Position numbers and translations under genes: made by a program. Below are positions 14,606-24,132 of a stretch of DNA of 64,000 nucleotides, one piece after another. The notes beneath the pieces were generated by a model. The model searched no databases, had not been told where the DNA came from, and worked only from the letters and a program-made list of their open reading frames with translations. Each line of letters starts with the position of its first letter. The stretch's first letter is position 1. The DNA is from Rhodopila sp035548095 (GTDB lineage: Bacteria; Pseudomonadota; Alphaproteobacteria; Acetobacterales; Acetobacteraceae), in assembly GCF_035548095.1 (NCBI RefSeq), contig NZ_DASZUV010000014.1:1-64000 (forward strand), given 5' to 3'.

Positions 14606-15382
14606 CTAGCGCCCCGCCCATACGGGCGCGCGTTTTGCCAGGAAGGCGTCGATGCCTTCGGCGGCGTCGTGAGCCAGCATGTTCCGGGTCATGACCTCGG
14701 CGGCGTAGGCATAGGCGGCCTCGATGTCCATGTCGGCCTGGCGGTAGAAGGCTTCCTTGCCGATCGCCACGGTCAGCGGGCTCTTGTCCGCGATCTGGCG
14801 GGCGAGGGCCAGTGTTGCCTCCGCCAATTCGGTGTCCGGGACGACGCGGTTGACCAGGCCGAGGTCCCGGGCGCGGTGAGCGGGCACCAGTTCACCGGTC
14901 AGCAGCATTTCCATCGACGCCTTGTGGCTGACCGCTCTGGTCAGCGCGACCATGGGGGTGGAGCAGAACAGGCCGATATTGACGCCGGGCGTGGCGAAGC
15001 GGGCGGATTCGGCAGCGACCGCCAGATCGGCCGTGGCGACCAGTTGGCAGCCGGCCGCGGTGGCGACGCCGTGCACCTGCGCGATGATGGGCTTGGGCAG
15101 GCGCACCATGCGCAGCATCAGGCGGGAGCAGGTGGCGAACACCTGCTCGTAGGCGTCGCGGGTTGGCGTGGCGCGGATTTCCCGCAGGTCGTGACCGGCG
15201 CAGAACGCTGGACCGTTCGCGGCCAGGATCACCACATGGATGGATGTGTCCCGCCCGATGGCAAGCAGCTGGGCGTCCAGCGCCTCCATCAGCGCGAGCG
15301 ACAGCGCGTTGCGCGCGGCGGGCCGGTTCAGCGTCAGGGTGGCAATACCATCGTGATCGCGGCGCTGCAGAATATCGGTCAT
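14606..15382 (-). CDS. enoyl-CoA hydratase/isomerase superfamily protein lacking both hydratase glutamates
   Basis: 258 aa, full crotonase fold. The oxyanion-hole segments AFCAGHDL (59-66) and GVATAAGCQL (105-114) are intact for CoA-thioester binding. At the two catalytic Glu positions of classical enoyl-CoA hydratase I read Gln113 (GCQL for GCEL) and Gly133 (TPGV for QPEI), so water addition by the classical mechanism is doubtful. The closest type I know is the ECHDC3-like subgroup. It lies near thioesterase, ivd and mcc genes of leucine/isovalerate breakdown but on the opposite strand. A role there is inference; 3-methylglutaconyl-CoA hydratase should not be assumed. Confidence 0.8.
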   Translation of the reverse strand: MTDILQRRDHDGIATLTLNRPAARNALSLALMEALDAQLLAIGRDTSIHVVILAANGPAFCAGHDLREIRATPTRDAYEQVFATCSRLMLRMVRLPKPIIAQVHGVATAAGCQLVATADLAVAAESARFATPGVNIGLFCSTPMVALTRAVSHKASMEMLLTGELVPAHRARDLGLVNRVVPDTELAEATLALARQIADKSPLTVAIGKEAFYRQADMDIEAAYAYAAEVMTRNMLAHDAAEGIDAFLAKRAPVWAGR

Positions 15383-15516
15383 GATGCCGCCGTTCTAAGC
15401 AGACATTCGCGGCCATGGCCACGGATGTCTGTTCAGGCCTCGTTGGAACCGCATCATTTTGCCGTCTCCGCGCTTGCGGCGCTCCGCTGAATGATGCCTG
15501 GCAGACGGAGATGCGC

Positions 15517-15918
15517 ATGACAGCCGACGTTCGACAGCCGCAAGGTGAATTGACGTTGCGGACGGTGGCGATGCCGGCCGACACCAATCCGAACGGCGAC
15601 ATTTTCGGCGGCTGGATCATGTCGCTGATGGATGTAGCGGCCGGGGTGGCCGCCGGCGCCAGGGCCGATGGGCGCGTGGCGACGGCGGCGGTCTCCAATC
15701 TGAGCTTCATCCAGCCGGTGAAGGTCGGTGACGTGGTGTGTGTCTACACCAAGGTGCTGCGGACCGGCCGGACGTCCATGACCATCGGCGTGGAAGCCTG
15801 GGTGCTGCGACAGAACCGTGGCGAGCGGCAGCGGGTGACGTTTGCCGAGATCGTGATGGTGGCGGTGGATGAGGGCGGCCGGCCACGGCCGTTGCCCGCC
15901 GTGGAGGACGTGGCCTGA
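15517..15918 (+). CDS. acyl-CoA thioesterase, YciA-like hotdog protein
   Basis: 133 aa from ATG 15517. The frame is open from 15415 and an ATG also occurs at 15511, but 15517 has GGAG 7 nt upstream and begins where conservation begins. Hotdog-fold signatures are DTNPNGDIFGGWIMSLMD (the Asn and Asp region used for thioester hydrolysis), AVSNLSFIQPVKVGD and a VTFAEIVMVAV strand. Such enzymes release CoA from short- to medium-chain acyl-CoA in the cytosol. It is divergent from the hydratase-like gene and upstream of ivd on the same strand. Confidence 0.85.
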   Translation: MTADVRQPQGELTLRTVAMPADTNPNGDIFGGWIMSLMDVAAGVAAGARADGRVATAAVSNLSFIQPVKVGDVVCVYTKVLRTGRTSMTIGVEAWVLRQNRGERQRVTFAEIVMVAVDEGGRPRPLPAVEDVA

Positions 15919-16045
15919 GGGCCGATCAGGGATTGGCCGTGGCGATGCGTGGAATGCCGACGGCACGCACCGAACGTGGTCCTTGGCGTCCCCGCTCGGC
16001 TTGGGGCAGTGTGCCACGGAGTGAACGAACGGATGAGGACGCGTC

Positions 16046-17224
16046 ATGGCCAGCCTGCCCAACCGGTTGCCCAGCCTGAACTTCGACCTGGGGGAGGCGG
16101 CCGACATGCTGCGCGGGTCGGTGGAAGCGTTCGCCGCCGATGAGATCGCGCCGCGCGCCGCCGCCATTGACCGGGAGAACGCCTTCCCGATGGATCTGTG
16201 GCCGAAGCTGGGCGGGCTGGGTGTGCTGGGGATCACCGTGTCCGAGGACTATGGCGGCGCCGGCATGGGGTACTTGGAACATGTCGTGGCGATGGAGGAG
16301 ATCTCCCGCGCCTCGGCCTCGGTCGGGCTGTCCTACGGCGCGCACTCCAACCTCTGCGTCAACCAGATTTTCCGGAATGGCAACGAAGACCAGAAGCGGC
16401 GCTACCTGCCGGGCCTGGTCGACGGAACCAGGGTGGGGGCGCTGGCGATGAGTGAGCCGGGGGCGGGGTCCGACGTGGTTTCGATGCGTACCAGAGCCGA
16501 CAGGAAGGGCGACCGGTACGTCCTGAACGGCGGCAAGATGTGGATCACCAACGGGCCGGACGCCGATGTGCTGGTGATCTATGCGAAGACCGATCCGGCC
16601 GCCGGGCCGCGTGGCATCACCGCGTTCCTGGTGGAGAAGGGGTTCAAGGGGTTCTCCACCGCGCAGAAGCTGGACAAGCTGGGGATGCGCGGATCCAACA
16701 CCTGCGAGCTGATCTTCCAGGACTGCGAGGTGCCGGAGGAGAACGTGCTGGGCCAGCCCGGCCGCGGCGTGAACGTGCTGATGAGCGGCCTGGATTATGA
16801 GCGGGCGGTACTCTCCGCCGGCCCGCTGGGCATCATGCAGGCCTGCATGGATGCAGTGGTGCCGTATGTGCACGAACGCAGGCAGTTCGGCCAGGCGATC
16901 GGCGAGTTCCAGTTGATGCAGGGCAAGCTGGCCGACATGTACACGACGATGAACGCGTGCCGCGCCTATGTCTACGCGGTGGCGAAGGCATGCGACCGCG
17001 GGGAGACGACGCGCAAGGACGCGGCGGGCGCCATCCTGTACGCCGCCGAGAAGGCGACCTGGATGGCGCTGGAGGCGATCCAGGCGCTGGGCGGCAATGG
17101 TTACATCAACGACTATCCCACCGGCCGGCTGCTGCGGGACGCCAAGCTGTACGAGATCGGCGCCGGCACCAGTGAGATCCGGCGGATGCTGATCGGGCGG
17201 GAGCTGTTTGCGGAGACGGCGTGA
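16046..17224 (+). CDS. ivd: isovaleryl-CoA dehydrogenase
   Basis: 392 aa. FAD-dependent oxidation of isovaleryl-CoA to 3-methylcrotonyl-CoA, with electrons passed to ETF. Acyl-CoA dehydrogenase signatures are LAMSEPGAGSDV (133-144) and WITNGPDADV, and the C-terminal helical domain ends with IQALGGNGYINDYP and GAGTSEIRR. In IVDs the catalytic base is a Glu in the LDYERAVL segment, here Glu252, which distinguishes this enzyme from short-chain dehydrogenases with a later Glu. The start has GAGG upstream. Its product is the substrate of the carboxylase encoded at 20.4-24.0 kb. Confidence 0.9.
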   Translation: MASLPNRLPSLNFDLGEAADMLRGSVEAFAADEIAPRAAAIDRENAFPMDLWPKLGGLGVLGITVSEDYGGAGMGYLEHVVAMEEISRASASVGLSYGAHSNLCVNQIFRNGNEDQKRRYLPGLVDGTRVGALAMSEPGAGSDVVSMRTRADRKGDRYVLNGGKMWITNGPDADVLVIYAKTDPAAGPRGITAFLVEKGFKGFSTAQKLDKLGMRGSNTCELIFQDCEVPEENVLGQPGRGVNVLMSGLDYERAVLSAGPLGIMQACMDAVVPYVHERRQFGQAIGEFQLMQGKLADMYTTMNACRAYVYAVAKACDRGETTRKDAAGAILYAAEKATWMALEAIQALGGNGYINDYPTGRLLRDAKLYEIGAGTSEIRRMLIGRELFAETA

Positions 17225-17238
17225 CACGCCGGGCCAGG

Positions 17239-18501
17239 TCAGTTCTTGCTTTGCAGCGAGCCCATCACATCGAGATAGCGCTCCATCAGTTTCTCGCCGT
17301 CGATCTTCTCCTCGGTCAATGCCATCGCCAGCACCTCGCCGCCGAAGACGGCGGGGGCCATGATCATGTCCGGCTGGACGCGGCGCACCCGGTCCATGTT
17401 CTTGCGCGCATTCACCGCCGCGACCTTCCTGGCCGTGCTGTCCAGGTCCTTCAAGGCGAGGATGACGAAGGCGTTTTCGGCATCGTCCTCCGACAGTGCC
17501 AGCACCGCCCGGGCGCTTTCGGCACCGGCCTTGCGCAGCACATCCAGGTCGGTGGCGTCGCCGACCTCCATCTCGGCGCCGTCCACGCGCTCCGTCTCGT
17601 CGTCGGTGATGACGACGAGGCCGAGGCCACGTTGCACCAGCTCGCGTGCCGTGTTGCGGGCGAGCGGCCCGGTCCCGGCGATGATGTAGTGATCGACGCG
17701 GCGCATCTTCGGCACCCTCCTGGGTTCGAGGATATGGGAAAGGCGGCCTTGCAGAATCGGACCGATCAGGGCCGACAGCGATGTCACGAAGACCGTTATT
17801 CCCACCACGATGAGAGAGACGACAAACAACCGGGTGTCGTCGCTCTTCGGCAGGATATCACCGTAGCCGACCGTGCTCATTGTCACGATCGTAAAATAAA
17901 CCGCCTGTTGCAGATCGTTGATGGGCGGATCGAAGCCCCGGCCGAGGAAGAGCGAGCCGAGAACGCCGTAGCTCAGCAGCAGCAGCGTGGAGGCGAAGGC
18001 GAAAAGCGTGCCGGCGGCGACCGAGGAGCGATTGAAGGTACTGCCCGAAACCGTAAGGGCAACGAACAGCGCCACCACATACAGCACTTCCGGTGTATAG
18101 AAGGCTTGCTGGTCATAGCCTATGGCGGTCACGATCTGCGCCAGGGTCATCACCAGGGCGGTGATCCAGGCCAGACGGGACCGCAGCACCAGGCCGATGG
18201 CGATGACGATCTGCAAGACGCCGATAACCGCGTTCGGCACGCCGCGCAGGATCAGCTTCGGCACGTCCTCCGCCAGCGGGTGCAGCGAGTCCATCAGGCC
18301 GGCGAACTGTAGATGCAGGTAGGCGTCCAGGTAGCGGTTGATCGCGGGCAGCAGCGCCAGGCTGCCCGCAAATCCCACGGCCAGCGCGATCGGCCATTGC
18401 GGAAACCACAGGTCCAGCCACCCGCGATGATAGACGCGCCGCCAGAGCATTCTGAAGCGGCGGAGGCTCAGCGACGGGGTAAGCGAGGGCGCACTCGGCA
18501 T
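17239..18501 (-). CDS. voltage-gated-type K+ channel with RCK/TrkA-N domain
   Basis: 420 aa from ATG 18501; the upstream in-frame extension is Arg/Pro-rich and unlike the family. About six hydrophobic segments span residues 35-250, the last two flanking the selectivity filter TMSTVGYGD (207-215). A cytoplasmic Rossmann domain follows (YIIAGTGPLARNTA, 272-285; GDATDLDVLRKAG) like the RCK domains that gate Kch and KtrA. It sits convergent with ivd (14 nt gap) and divergent from the monooxygenase, interrupting the leucine-catabolic cluster. No metabolic link is evident. Confidence 0.88.
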   Translation of the reverse strand: MPSAPSLTPSLSLRRFRMLWRRVYHRGWLDLWFPQWPIALAVGFAGSLALLPAINRYLDAYLHLQFAGLMDSLHPLAEDVPKLILRGVPNAVIGVLQIVIAIGLVLRSRLAWITALVMTLAQIVTAIGYDQQAFYTPEVLYVVALFVALTVSGSTFNRSSVAAGTLFAFASTLLLLSYGVLGSLFLGRGFDPPINDLQQAVYFTIVTMSTVGYGDILPKSDDTRLFVVSLIVVGITVFVTSLSALIGPILQGRLSHILEPRRVPKMRRVDHYIIAGTGPLARNTARELVQRGLGLVVITDDETERVDGAEMEVGDATDLDVLRKAGAESARAVLALSEDDAENAFVILALKDLDSTARKVAAVNARKNMDRVRRVQPDMIMAPAVFGGEVLAMALTEEKIDGEKLMERYLDVMGSLQSKN

Positions 18502-18637
18502 GGCGTGCTGATTAGCGGAAGCGGCGCCGGGTGGCGAGCACACGCGCCGGCGCGGCCGGTCCGCGTTCCCCGTTCCCCTTGTCCTTGGCATCGAGTCTCC
18601 CGATACTCCGCCCGACCAGACAAGGGAGTGGGACTAC

Positions 18638-20284
18638 ATGCCGGACACGCACATCGTCGCGGCCGATCGGCGGGTCGCGGGGACAGGAACCTTCGATGCC
18701 ATCATCATCGGTGCCGGTATAGCCGGCCTGTACCAGCTCTACCGCCTCCGCCAGCTCGGCCTGTCCGTGCGGGTCTTTGAAACCGGCACCGGCGTTGGCG
18801 GCACCTGGTACTGGAACCGCTACCCCGGTGCCAGGTTCGATTCCGAATCCTATACCTACGGCTACTCCTTCTCCGAGGAGTTGCTGCGGGACTGGAACTG
18901 GACCGAACACTTCTCTCCGCAGCCGGAGACGTTGCGGTATCTGAACCATGTCGCGGACCGGTTCGACCTGCGGCGCGACATCAGTTTCAGCAGCAAGGTC
19001 ATCGCCGCTACCTATGATGATGCCACGCGCACCTGGACCGTGACCCTGGACGGTGGGGAGACCGCGACGGCGCGCTTCCTGGTGACCGCGATCGGGCCGC
19101 TATCGGCATATCAGATGCCGAACATCCCGGGCGTGGCGGATTTCAAGGGGGAGTCCTACCACACCTATAAATGGCCGCACGGACCGGTCGATTTTACCGG
19201 CAAGCGGGTCGCGGTGATCGGCACCGGCGCGACCGGCGTGCAGGTGATCCAGACCATCGCCCCGCTATGCGGCAGCCTGACCGTGTTCCAGCGCACCCCG
19301 AACTGGTGCACGCCGCTGCACAACCGCAAGATCACCGAGGAGGAGCAGGCGAAGATCAAGGCCGGGTACCCGGCGATGTTCGAACTGCTGCGCCGGACGC
19401 CCGGCTGCTATATCCACGATACCGACCCGCGCGGCACGTTCGAGGTGTCGGAGCAGGAACGTCTGGCATTCTGGGAAAAGCTCTACGGCGAGCCCGGGTT
19501 CGGCGTCTGGATGGGCAATTTCCGTGACATGCTGACAGATCCGAAGGCGAACGCGCTGTTCAGCGACTTCATCGCCGGCAAGATCCGCCAGCGGGTGAAG
19601 GATCCGGCGGTGGCCGAGAAGCTGATCCCGAAGAATCACGGCTTCGGCACGCGGCGCGTGCCACAGGAAACCGGCTATTACGAGGCCTATAACCTGCCGC
19701 ATGTCAGGCTGGTCGACACGAGGGAAACCCCGATCGAGCGGATCACCGAAACCGGCATCAAGACCAGCGATGCGGACTATCCGCTGGATATGATCATCTA
19801 CGCCACCGGCTTCGACGCCATCACCGGCGCGTTCGACCGGATCGATTTCCGCGGCGTCGGCGGGATCAGGCTGGCCGATCACTGGGCGGACGGGCCGAAG
19901 ACCTATCTGGGCCTGATGTCCGCCGGCTTCCCCAACATGCTGACCATCGTCGGGCCGCACAACGCCTCCACCCGCTGCAACATCCCCCGCTGCATCGAAC
20001 AGAATGTCGAATGGGTCGGCGACCTGCTGGGCTATGCCCATGGCCACGGCATCACCCGCATCGAACCGACGGCGGACGCCGAGGCGGATTGGTCGAGGCA
20101 TGTGGAGGAGCTGGCTTCGGGGATGCTCTATACCCAGGTCGATTCGTGGCTGACCGGCATCAACACCAATGTCGAGGGCCGCAACATCCGGCGTGTCCTG
20201 CAGTATCAGGGCGGCGCGCCGCAATATCGGCAGAAATGTGAAGAGGTGGCCGCCGCCGGCTACGCCGGGATGACGCTGAGCTGA
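18638..20284 (+). CDS. flavin-containing Baeyer-Villiger-type monooxygenase
   Basis: 548 aa. The FAD-binding GAGIAG loop (25-30), a second Rossmann loop GTGATG (195-200) for NADPH, and the Baeyer-Villiger fingerprint FKGESYHTYKWP (169-180) all agree with class B BVMOs, which insert oxygen next to ketones using NADPH and O2. The RYPGARFDSE segment is also typical. Size (usual 540-560 aa) is normal and all motifs are intact. It is co-oriented with ivd and mccB; a branched ketone or ketoacid-derived substrate is possible but only inferred from location. Confidence 0.88.
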   Translation: MPDTHIVAADRRVAGTGTFDAIIIGAGIAGLYQLYRLRQLGLSVRVFETGTGVGGTWYWNRYPGARFDSESYTYGYSFSEELLRDWNWTEHFSPQPETLRYLNHVADRFDLRRDISFSSKVIAATYDDATRTWTVTLDGGETATARFLVTAIGPLSAYQMPNIPGVADFKGESYHTYKWPHGPVDFTGKRVAVIGTGATGVQVIQTIAPLCGSLTVFQRTPNWCTPLHNRKITEEEQAKIKAGYPAMFELLRRTPGCYIHDTDPRGTFEVSEQERLAFWEKLYGEPGFGVWMGNFRDMLTDPKANALFSDFIAGKIRQRVKDPAVAEKLIPKNHGFGTRRVPQETGYYEAYNLPHVRLVDTRETPIERITETGIKTSDADYPLDMIIYATGFDAITGAFDRIDFRGVGGIRLADHWADGPKTYLGLMSAGFPNMLTIVGPHNASTRCNIPRCIEQNVEWVGDLLGYAHGHGITRIEPTADAEADWSRHVEELASGMLYTQVDSWLTGINTNVEGRNIRRVLQYQGGAPQYRQKCEEVAAAGYAGMTLS

Positions 20285-20439
20285 CCGCTACCGGCGGTCC
20301 ACGCCGGCCGGAGGACGGGAGCCTGCATGGCGGAAACCCGTCTCGGCGCAGGCCGGGCAGGCGGTGCTCTCCTCTTCCCCCACCATCGAAGCGACGCTAG
20401 ACCATTCGTCCGGCCACCCCACCGCAAGACGGACATCGG

Positions 20440-22029
20440 ATGCTGCTGCGATCGGACCTGACCCCGCGTTCCCCGGAGTTCGCCGCCAACGCGGCCGCCA
20501 TGCGCGCACTGGTGGATGATCTGCGCGCCAAGGTCTCCGCCATCGCCCAGGGCGGCGGCGCCGCGGCGCGGGAGCGTCACATCGCCCGCGGCAAGCTGCT
20601 GGCGCGCGAGCGGGTGGCGGCCCTGATCGACCCCGGCTCCCCATTCCTGGAACTCTCCCAGCTTGCCGCGCACGGGCTCTATGGCGGGGATGTCCCGGCC
20701 GCCGGCATCATCACCGGCATCGGCCGGGTGGAGGGGCGGGAATGCGTCATCGTCGCCAATGACGCGACAGTGAAGGGTGGCACCTACTTCCCCGTCACGG
20801 TCAAGAAACATCTGCGCGCGCAGGAAATCGCCCTGAAGAACAATCTGCCTTGCTTGTACCTGGTCGATTCCGGGGGGGCCTTCCTGCCGATGCAGGACGA
20901 GATCTTCCCGGACCGGGAGCATTTCGGACGCATCTTCTTCAACCAGGCGAACATGTCCGCGCGTGGCATCCCGCAGATCGCCGTGGTGATGGGAAGCTGC
21001 ACCGCCGGCGGGGCCTACGTCCCGGCGATGAGCGACGAAAGCATCATCGTCCGCAAGCAGGGCACGATCTTCCTGGGCGGCCCGCCGCTGGTGCAGGCGG
21101 CGACCGGCGAGATCGTGTCGGCCGAGGACCTTGGTGGGGCCGATGTGCATGCCCGCACCTCGGGCGTGGTCGATCATTATGCACGCAACGACCACCACGC
21201 GCTGTCGATCTGCCGGCGCATCGTCGCCGGGCTGAACCGGACCCGGTCGGTCGCCCTGGACCGGCGGCATCCGGAGCCGCCGCATTATGATCCGGCGGAA
21301 CTGCATGGCGTGGTGCCGGCCGATCTGCGCGCCCCCTACGATGTGCGGGAAGTGATCGCGCGCATCGTGGATGGCAGCAACTTCGAAGAGTTCAAAAGAC
21401 TCTACGGCACGACATTGGTCTGCGGCTTCGCCCATCTGTACGGCTATCCGGTCGGGATTGTTGCCAATAACGGCATCCTGTTCTCGGAGTCGTCGCTGAA
21501 GGGCGCACATTTCATTGAATTGTGCAGTTTTCGGAATATTCCGCTGATCTTCCTGCAGAACATCACCGGCTTCATGGTCGGCCGCAAATACGAATCCGGC
21601 GGTATCGCCAAGGACGGCGCCAAGCTGGTCACCGCCGTGTCCACCACATCCGTGCCGAAGCTGACGATGATCATCGGCGGCAGCTATGGCGCCGGCAATT
21701 ATGGTATGTGTGGCCGTGCCTATGACCCGCGTTTCCTGTTCATGTGGCCGAACGCCCGCATCTCGGTGATGGGTGGCGAACAGGCGGCCGGCGTGCTGGC
21801 GACCGTCCGAGCCGGCTCCGAGAAATGGAGCAGGGACGAGGAAGAGACGTTCAAGGCGCCGATCAGGGCCCAGTATGAGACCCAGGGTCACCCTTACTAC
21901 GCCAGCGCGCGGCTGTGGGATGACGGCATCATCGATCCCGCCGACAGCCGCCGTGTGCTGGGTCTCGCGCTGTCTGCCGCCCTGAACCAACCCCTGGAGG
22001 AAACGCGCTTCGGCGTGTTCCGGATGTGA
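20440..22029 (+). CDS. mccB: methylcrotonoyl-CoA carboxylase, carboxyltransferase (beta) subunit
   Basis: 529 aa. Two crotonase-like carboxyltransferase domains. Residues ~80-260 contain LYLVDSGGAFLPMQDEIFPDREHFGRIF, whose FLPMQ stretch separates MCC from propionyl-CoA carboxylase, and GSCTAGGAYVPAM. The C-terminal domain has FLQNITGFMVGRKYE and MIIGGSYGAGNYGMCGRAYDPRF, which form the oxyanion holes. The enzyme transfers CO2 from biotin to 3-methylcrotonyl-CoA, the product of ivd. Its stop overlaps the following frame (GTGA), so mccB-mccA are coupled. Confidence 0.93.
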   Translation: MLLRSDLTPRSPEFAANAAAMRALVDDLRAKVSAIAQGGGAAARERHIARGKLLARERVAALIDPGSPFLELSQLAAHGLYGGDVPAAGIITGIGRVEGRECVIVANDATVKGGTYFPVTVKKHLRAQEIALKNNLPCLYLVDSGGAFLPMQDEIFPDREHFGRIFFNQANMSARGIPQIAVVMGSCTAGGAYVPAMSDESIIVRKQGTIFLGGPPLVQAATGEIVSAEDLGGADVHARTSGVVDHYARNDHHALSICRRIVAGLNRTRSVALDRRHPEPPHYDPAELHGVVPADLRAPYDVREVIARIVDGSNFEEFKRLYGTTLVCGFAHLYGYPVGIVANNGILFSESSLKGAHFIELCSFRNIPLIFLQNITGFMVGRKYESGGIAKDGAKLVTAVSTTSVPKLTMIIGGSYGAGNYGMCGRAYDPRFLFMWPNARISVMGGEQAAGVLATVRAGSEKWSRDEEETFKAPIRAQYETQGHPYYASARLWDDGIIDPADSRRVLGLALSAALNQPLEETRFGVFRM

Positions 22030-22034
22030 CCGCG

Positions 22035-23999
22035 ATGTTCCGTTCATTGCTGATCGCCAACCGGGGGGAGATCGCCTGCCGCATCGCCCGCACCGCGCAC
22101 CGCATGGGGATCGAAACGATCGCGGTGTTTTCCGAGGCCGATGCCAATGCGCTGCACGTGCAGTCCGCTGACAGAGCGTACCCGATCGGGCCGACCCCCG
22201 CGCGGGACAGCTATCTGAACATCGCCCGCATCATCGACACGGCAAAGCGGGCCGGGGCGGAGGCGATCCACCCCGGCTACGGCTTCCTGTCGGAAAACCC
22301 GGCCTTCGCCGAGGCTTGCGCCCAGGCCGGGATCATCTTCGTCGGGCCACCGGCCGTGGCAATGCGTGCGATGGGCTCGAAAGCCGCCGCCAAGGCGTTG
22401 ATGGCGCAATCCGACGTGCCGCTGCTGCCGGGCTATCACGGCGACCGGCAGGAGGCGGACTTCCTCGCCGACCAGGCTGCCCGCATCGGCTTTCCGGTTG
22501 TCATCAAGGCCGTGTCCGGCGGCGGCGGCCGGGGCATGCGCGTGGTCACCGCCGCTACCGCGTTCTCCGCTGCGCTGGAGTCGGCGCGCCAGGAAGCGGC
22601 CTCGGCCTTCGGCGATGACCGTGTGCTGATCGAGCGCTATCTGCAACGGCCGCGCCATATCGAGGTGCAGGTCTTCGCCGATACGCACGGCAACGCATTG
22701 CATCTGTTCGAGCGGGACTGTTCCGCCCAGCGCCGCCACCAGAAGGTGATCGAGGAGGCGCCGGCGCCCGGCCTGTCCGATGCACAACGGGCCCGCATGG
22801 GCGCTGCCGCTGTCGCCGCCGCCAAGGCGGTGGGGTATGTCGGCGCCGGCACGGTCGAGTTCGTTGCTGATGACGATGGATTCTACTTCCTGGAGATGAA
22901 TACCCGCCTGCAGGTGGAGCATCCGGTCACTGAAATGATCACCGGATTCGACCTGGTGGAGTGGCAGTTGCTGGTCGCCGCGGGGGAACCGCTGCCCGCC
23001 GCGCAATCCGACATCTTCATCAGTGGTCACGCCATCGAGGCTCGGCTCTATGCCGAGGACCCGTCCCGGGATTTCGCACCCTCGATCGGGACTCTGGCCC
23101 TGTTCCAAACGCCGCCTCAGGGCAACGGCGTGCGGGTGGATACAGGGTTTCGCACCGGCGACACGGTGTCGGTTCACTATGACGCGATGCTGGCCAAGCT
23201 GATCTGCCACGGCCCGACGCGGGAAGCGGCGTTGCGGCGGCTGCGCCTGACCATGGCGGACACGATTGTTGCTGGCGTGACGGTCAACCTGGACCTGCTG
23301 GACCGGATCATCGCCCATCCAGCCTTCGCCGCCGGTGGCATCGATACCGGCTTCATCGCGCGCGAGGGCGACACCCTGCTGGCGGCGCAGGGGAAGCCAC
23401 CACCCGACGTGCTGGCGATGGCGGCACTGACCGTGCTCGCCGCGGAGCAGACCGCGCCGGCAGCCGATCCGTGGGATGCGCGGGACCAATGGTGGGTGAA
23501 CATGACCCCGGCGCGGGTGATGGATTTCCACGATGGCGATGCGGTCTATCCGGTGCAGGTCGTCCGTGACGGGCCGGCGTGGCGCATCGGCACTATCCTG
23601 GCGCATGCCGAACCACTTGATCCGGTGCGGCTTCGGGTGTGCCTGGACGGCGACTGGCGCACCGTGTCGGGCGTCATGCACCAGCATATCGTCACGCTGC
23701 GGGATGGCGGCATGACCTGGCGCTTTACCCTGCCGGACCCGCTGCACGCGGGGGACGAGGAGGAGGACGCCGGCGACCGCCTGGTGGCACCGATCCCCGG
23801 CATGGTGACGCAGGTGCTGGCCGCTCCCGGCGATGCCGCCACGCGCGGCCAGGTGCTGGTGGTGCTGGAGGCGATGAAGACCGTCTTCCGCCTCGCCGCG
23901 CCCGCCGACACGATCATCGCCACGATCGCTTGCGCCGCCGGAGAGATGGTGCAGGAGGGGCAGGTGCTGGTGACGTTCGGGGATGCGGATCAGGGCTGA
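22035..23999 (+). CDS. mccA: methylcrotonoyl-CoA carboxylase, biotin carboxylase/carrier (alpha) subunit
   Basis: 654 aa from ATG 22035; GTG 22026, overlapping the mccB stop, is an alternative. The biotin carboxylase domain starts with LIANRGEIACRIARTA. ATP-grasp motifs include VIKAVSGGGGRGMR, with VEFVADDDGFYFLEMNTRLQVEHPVTE downstream. A C-terminal biotinyl domain carries EAMKT, with biotinylated Lys615. The canonical Met after the biotinyl Lys is Thr here. Together with mccB it forms the carboxylase of leucine catabolism. No hydroxymethylglutaryl-CoA lyase gene is adjacent. Confidence 0.93.
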   Translation: MFRSLLIANRGEIACRIARTAHRMGIETIAVFSEADANALHVQSADRAYPIGPTPARDSYLNIARIIDTAKRAGAEAIHPGYGFLSENPAFAEACAQAGIIFVGPPAVAMRAMGSKAAAKALMAQSDVPLLPGYHGDRQEADFLADQAARIGFPVVIKAVSGGGGRGMRVVTAATAFSAALESARQEAASAFGDDRVLIERYLQRPRHIEVQVFADTHGNALHLFERDCSAQRRHQKVIEEAPAPGLSDAQRARMGAAAVAAAKAVGYVGAGTVEFVADDDGFYFLEMNTRLQVEHPVTEMITGFDLVEWQLLVAAGEPLPAAQSDIFISGHAIEARLYAEDPSRDFAPSIGTLALFQTPPQGNGVRVDTGFRTGDTVSVHYDAMLAKLICHGPTREAALRRLRLTMADTIVAGVTVNLDLLDRIIAHPAFAAGGIDTGFIAREGDTLLAAQGKPPPDVLAMAALTVLAAEQTAPAADPWDARDQWWVNMTPARVMDFHDGDAVYPVQVVRDGPAWRIGTILAHAEPLDPVRLRVCLDGDWRTVSGVMHQHIVTLRDGGMTWRFTLPDPLHAGDEEEDAGDRLVAPIPGMVTQVLAAPGDAATRGQVLVVLEAMKTVFRLAAPADTIIATIACAAGEMVQEGQVLVTFGDADQG

Positions 24000-24132
24000 C
24001 CGCCACCGATACCCGGGCGATACCGGGGCCCGGCGGCACGGCCGGTTCAGCCATGGCCCGGCTTGACGTCCGTCAAGACGATCGTCATGGCAGGGGATCG
24101 GCCAGGCCGGGCTTTTTCCTGCCGGCCTCCAC

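Noticed and set aside
20260..23747. long minus-strand frames opposite mccB and mccA
   Set aside because: Antisense shadows with no family content; the sense genes are complete.
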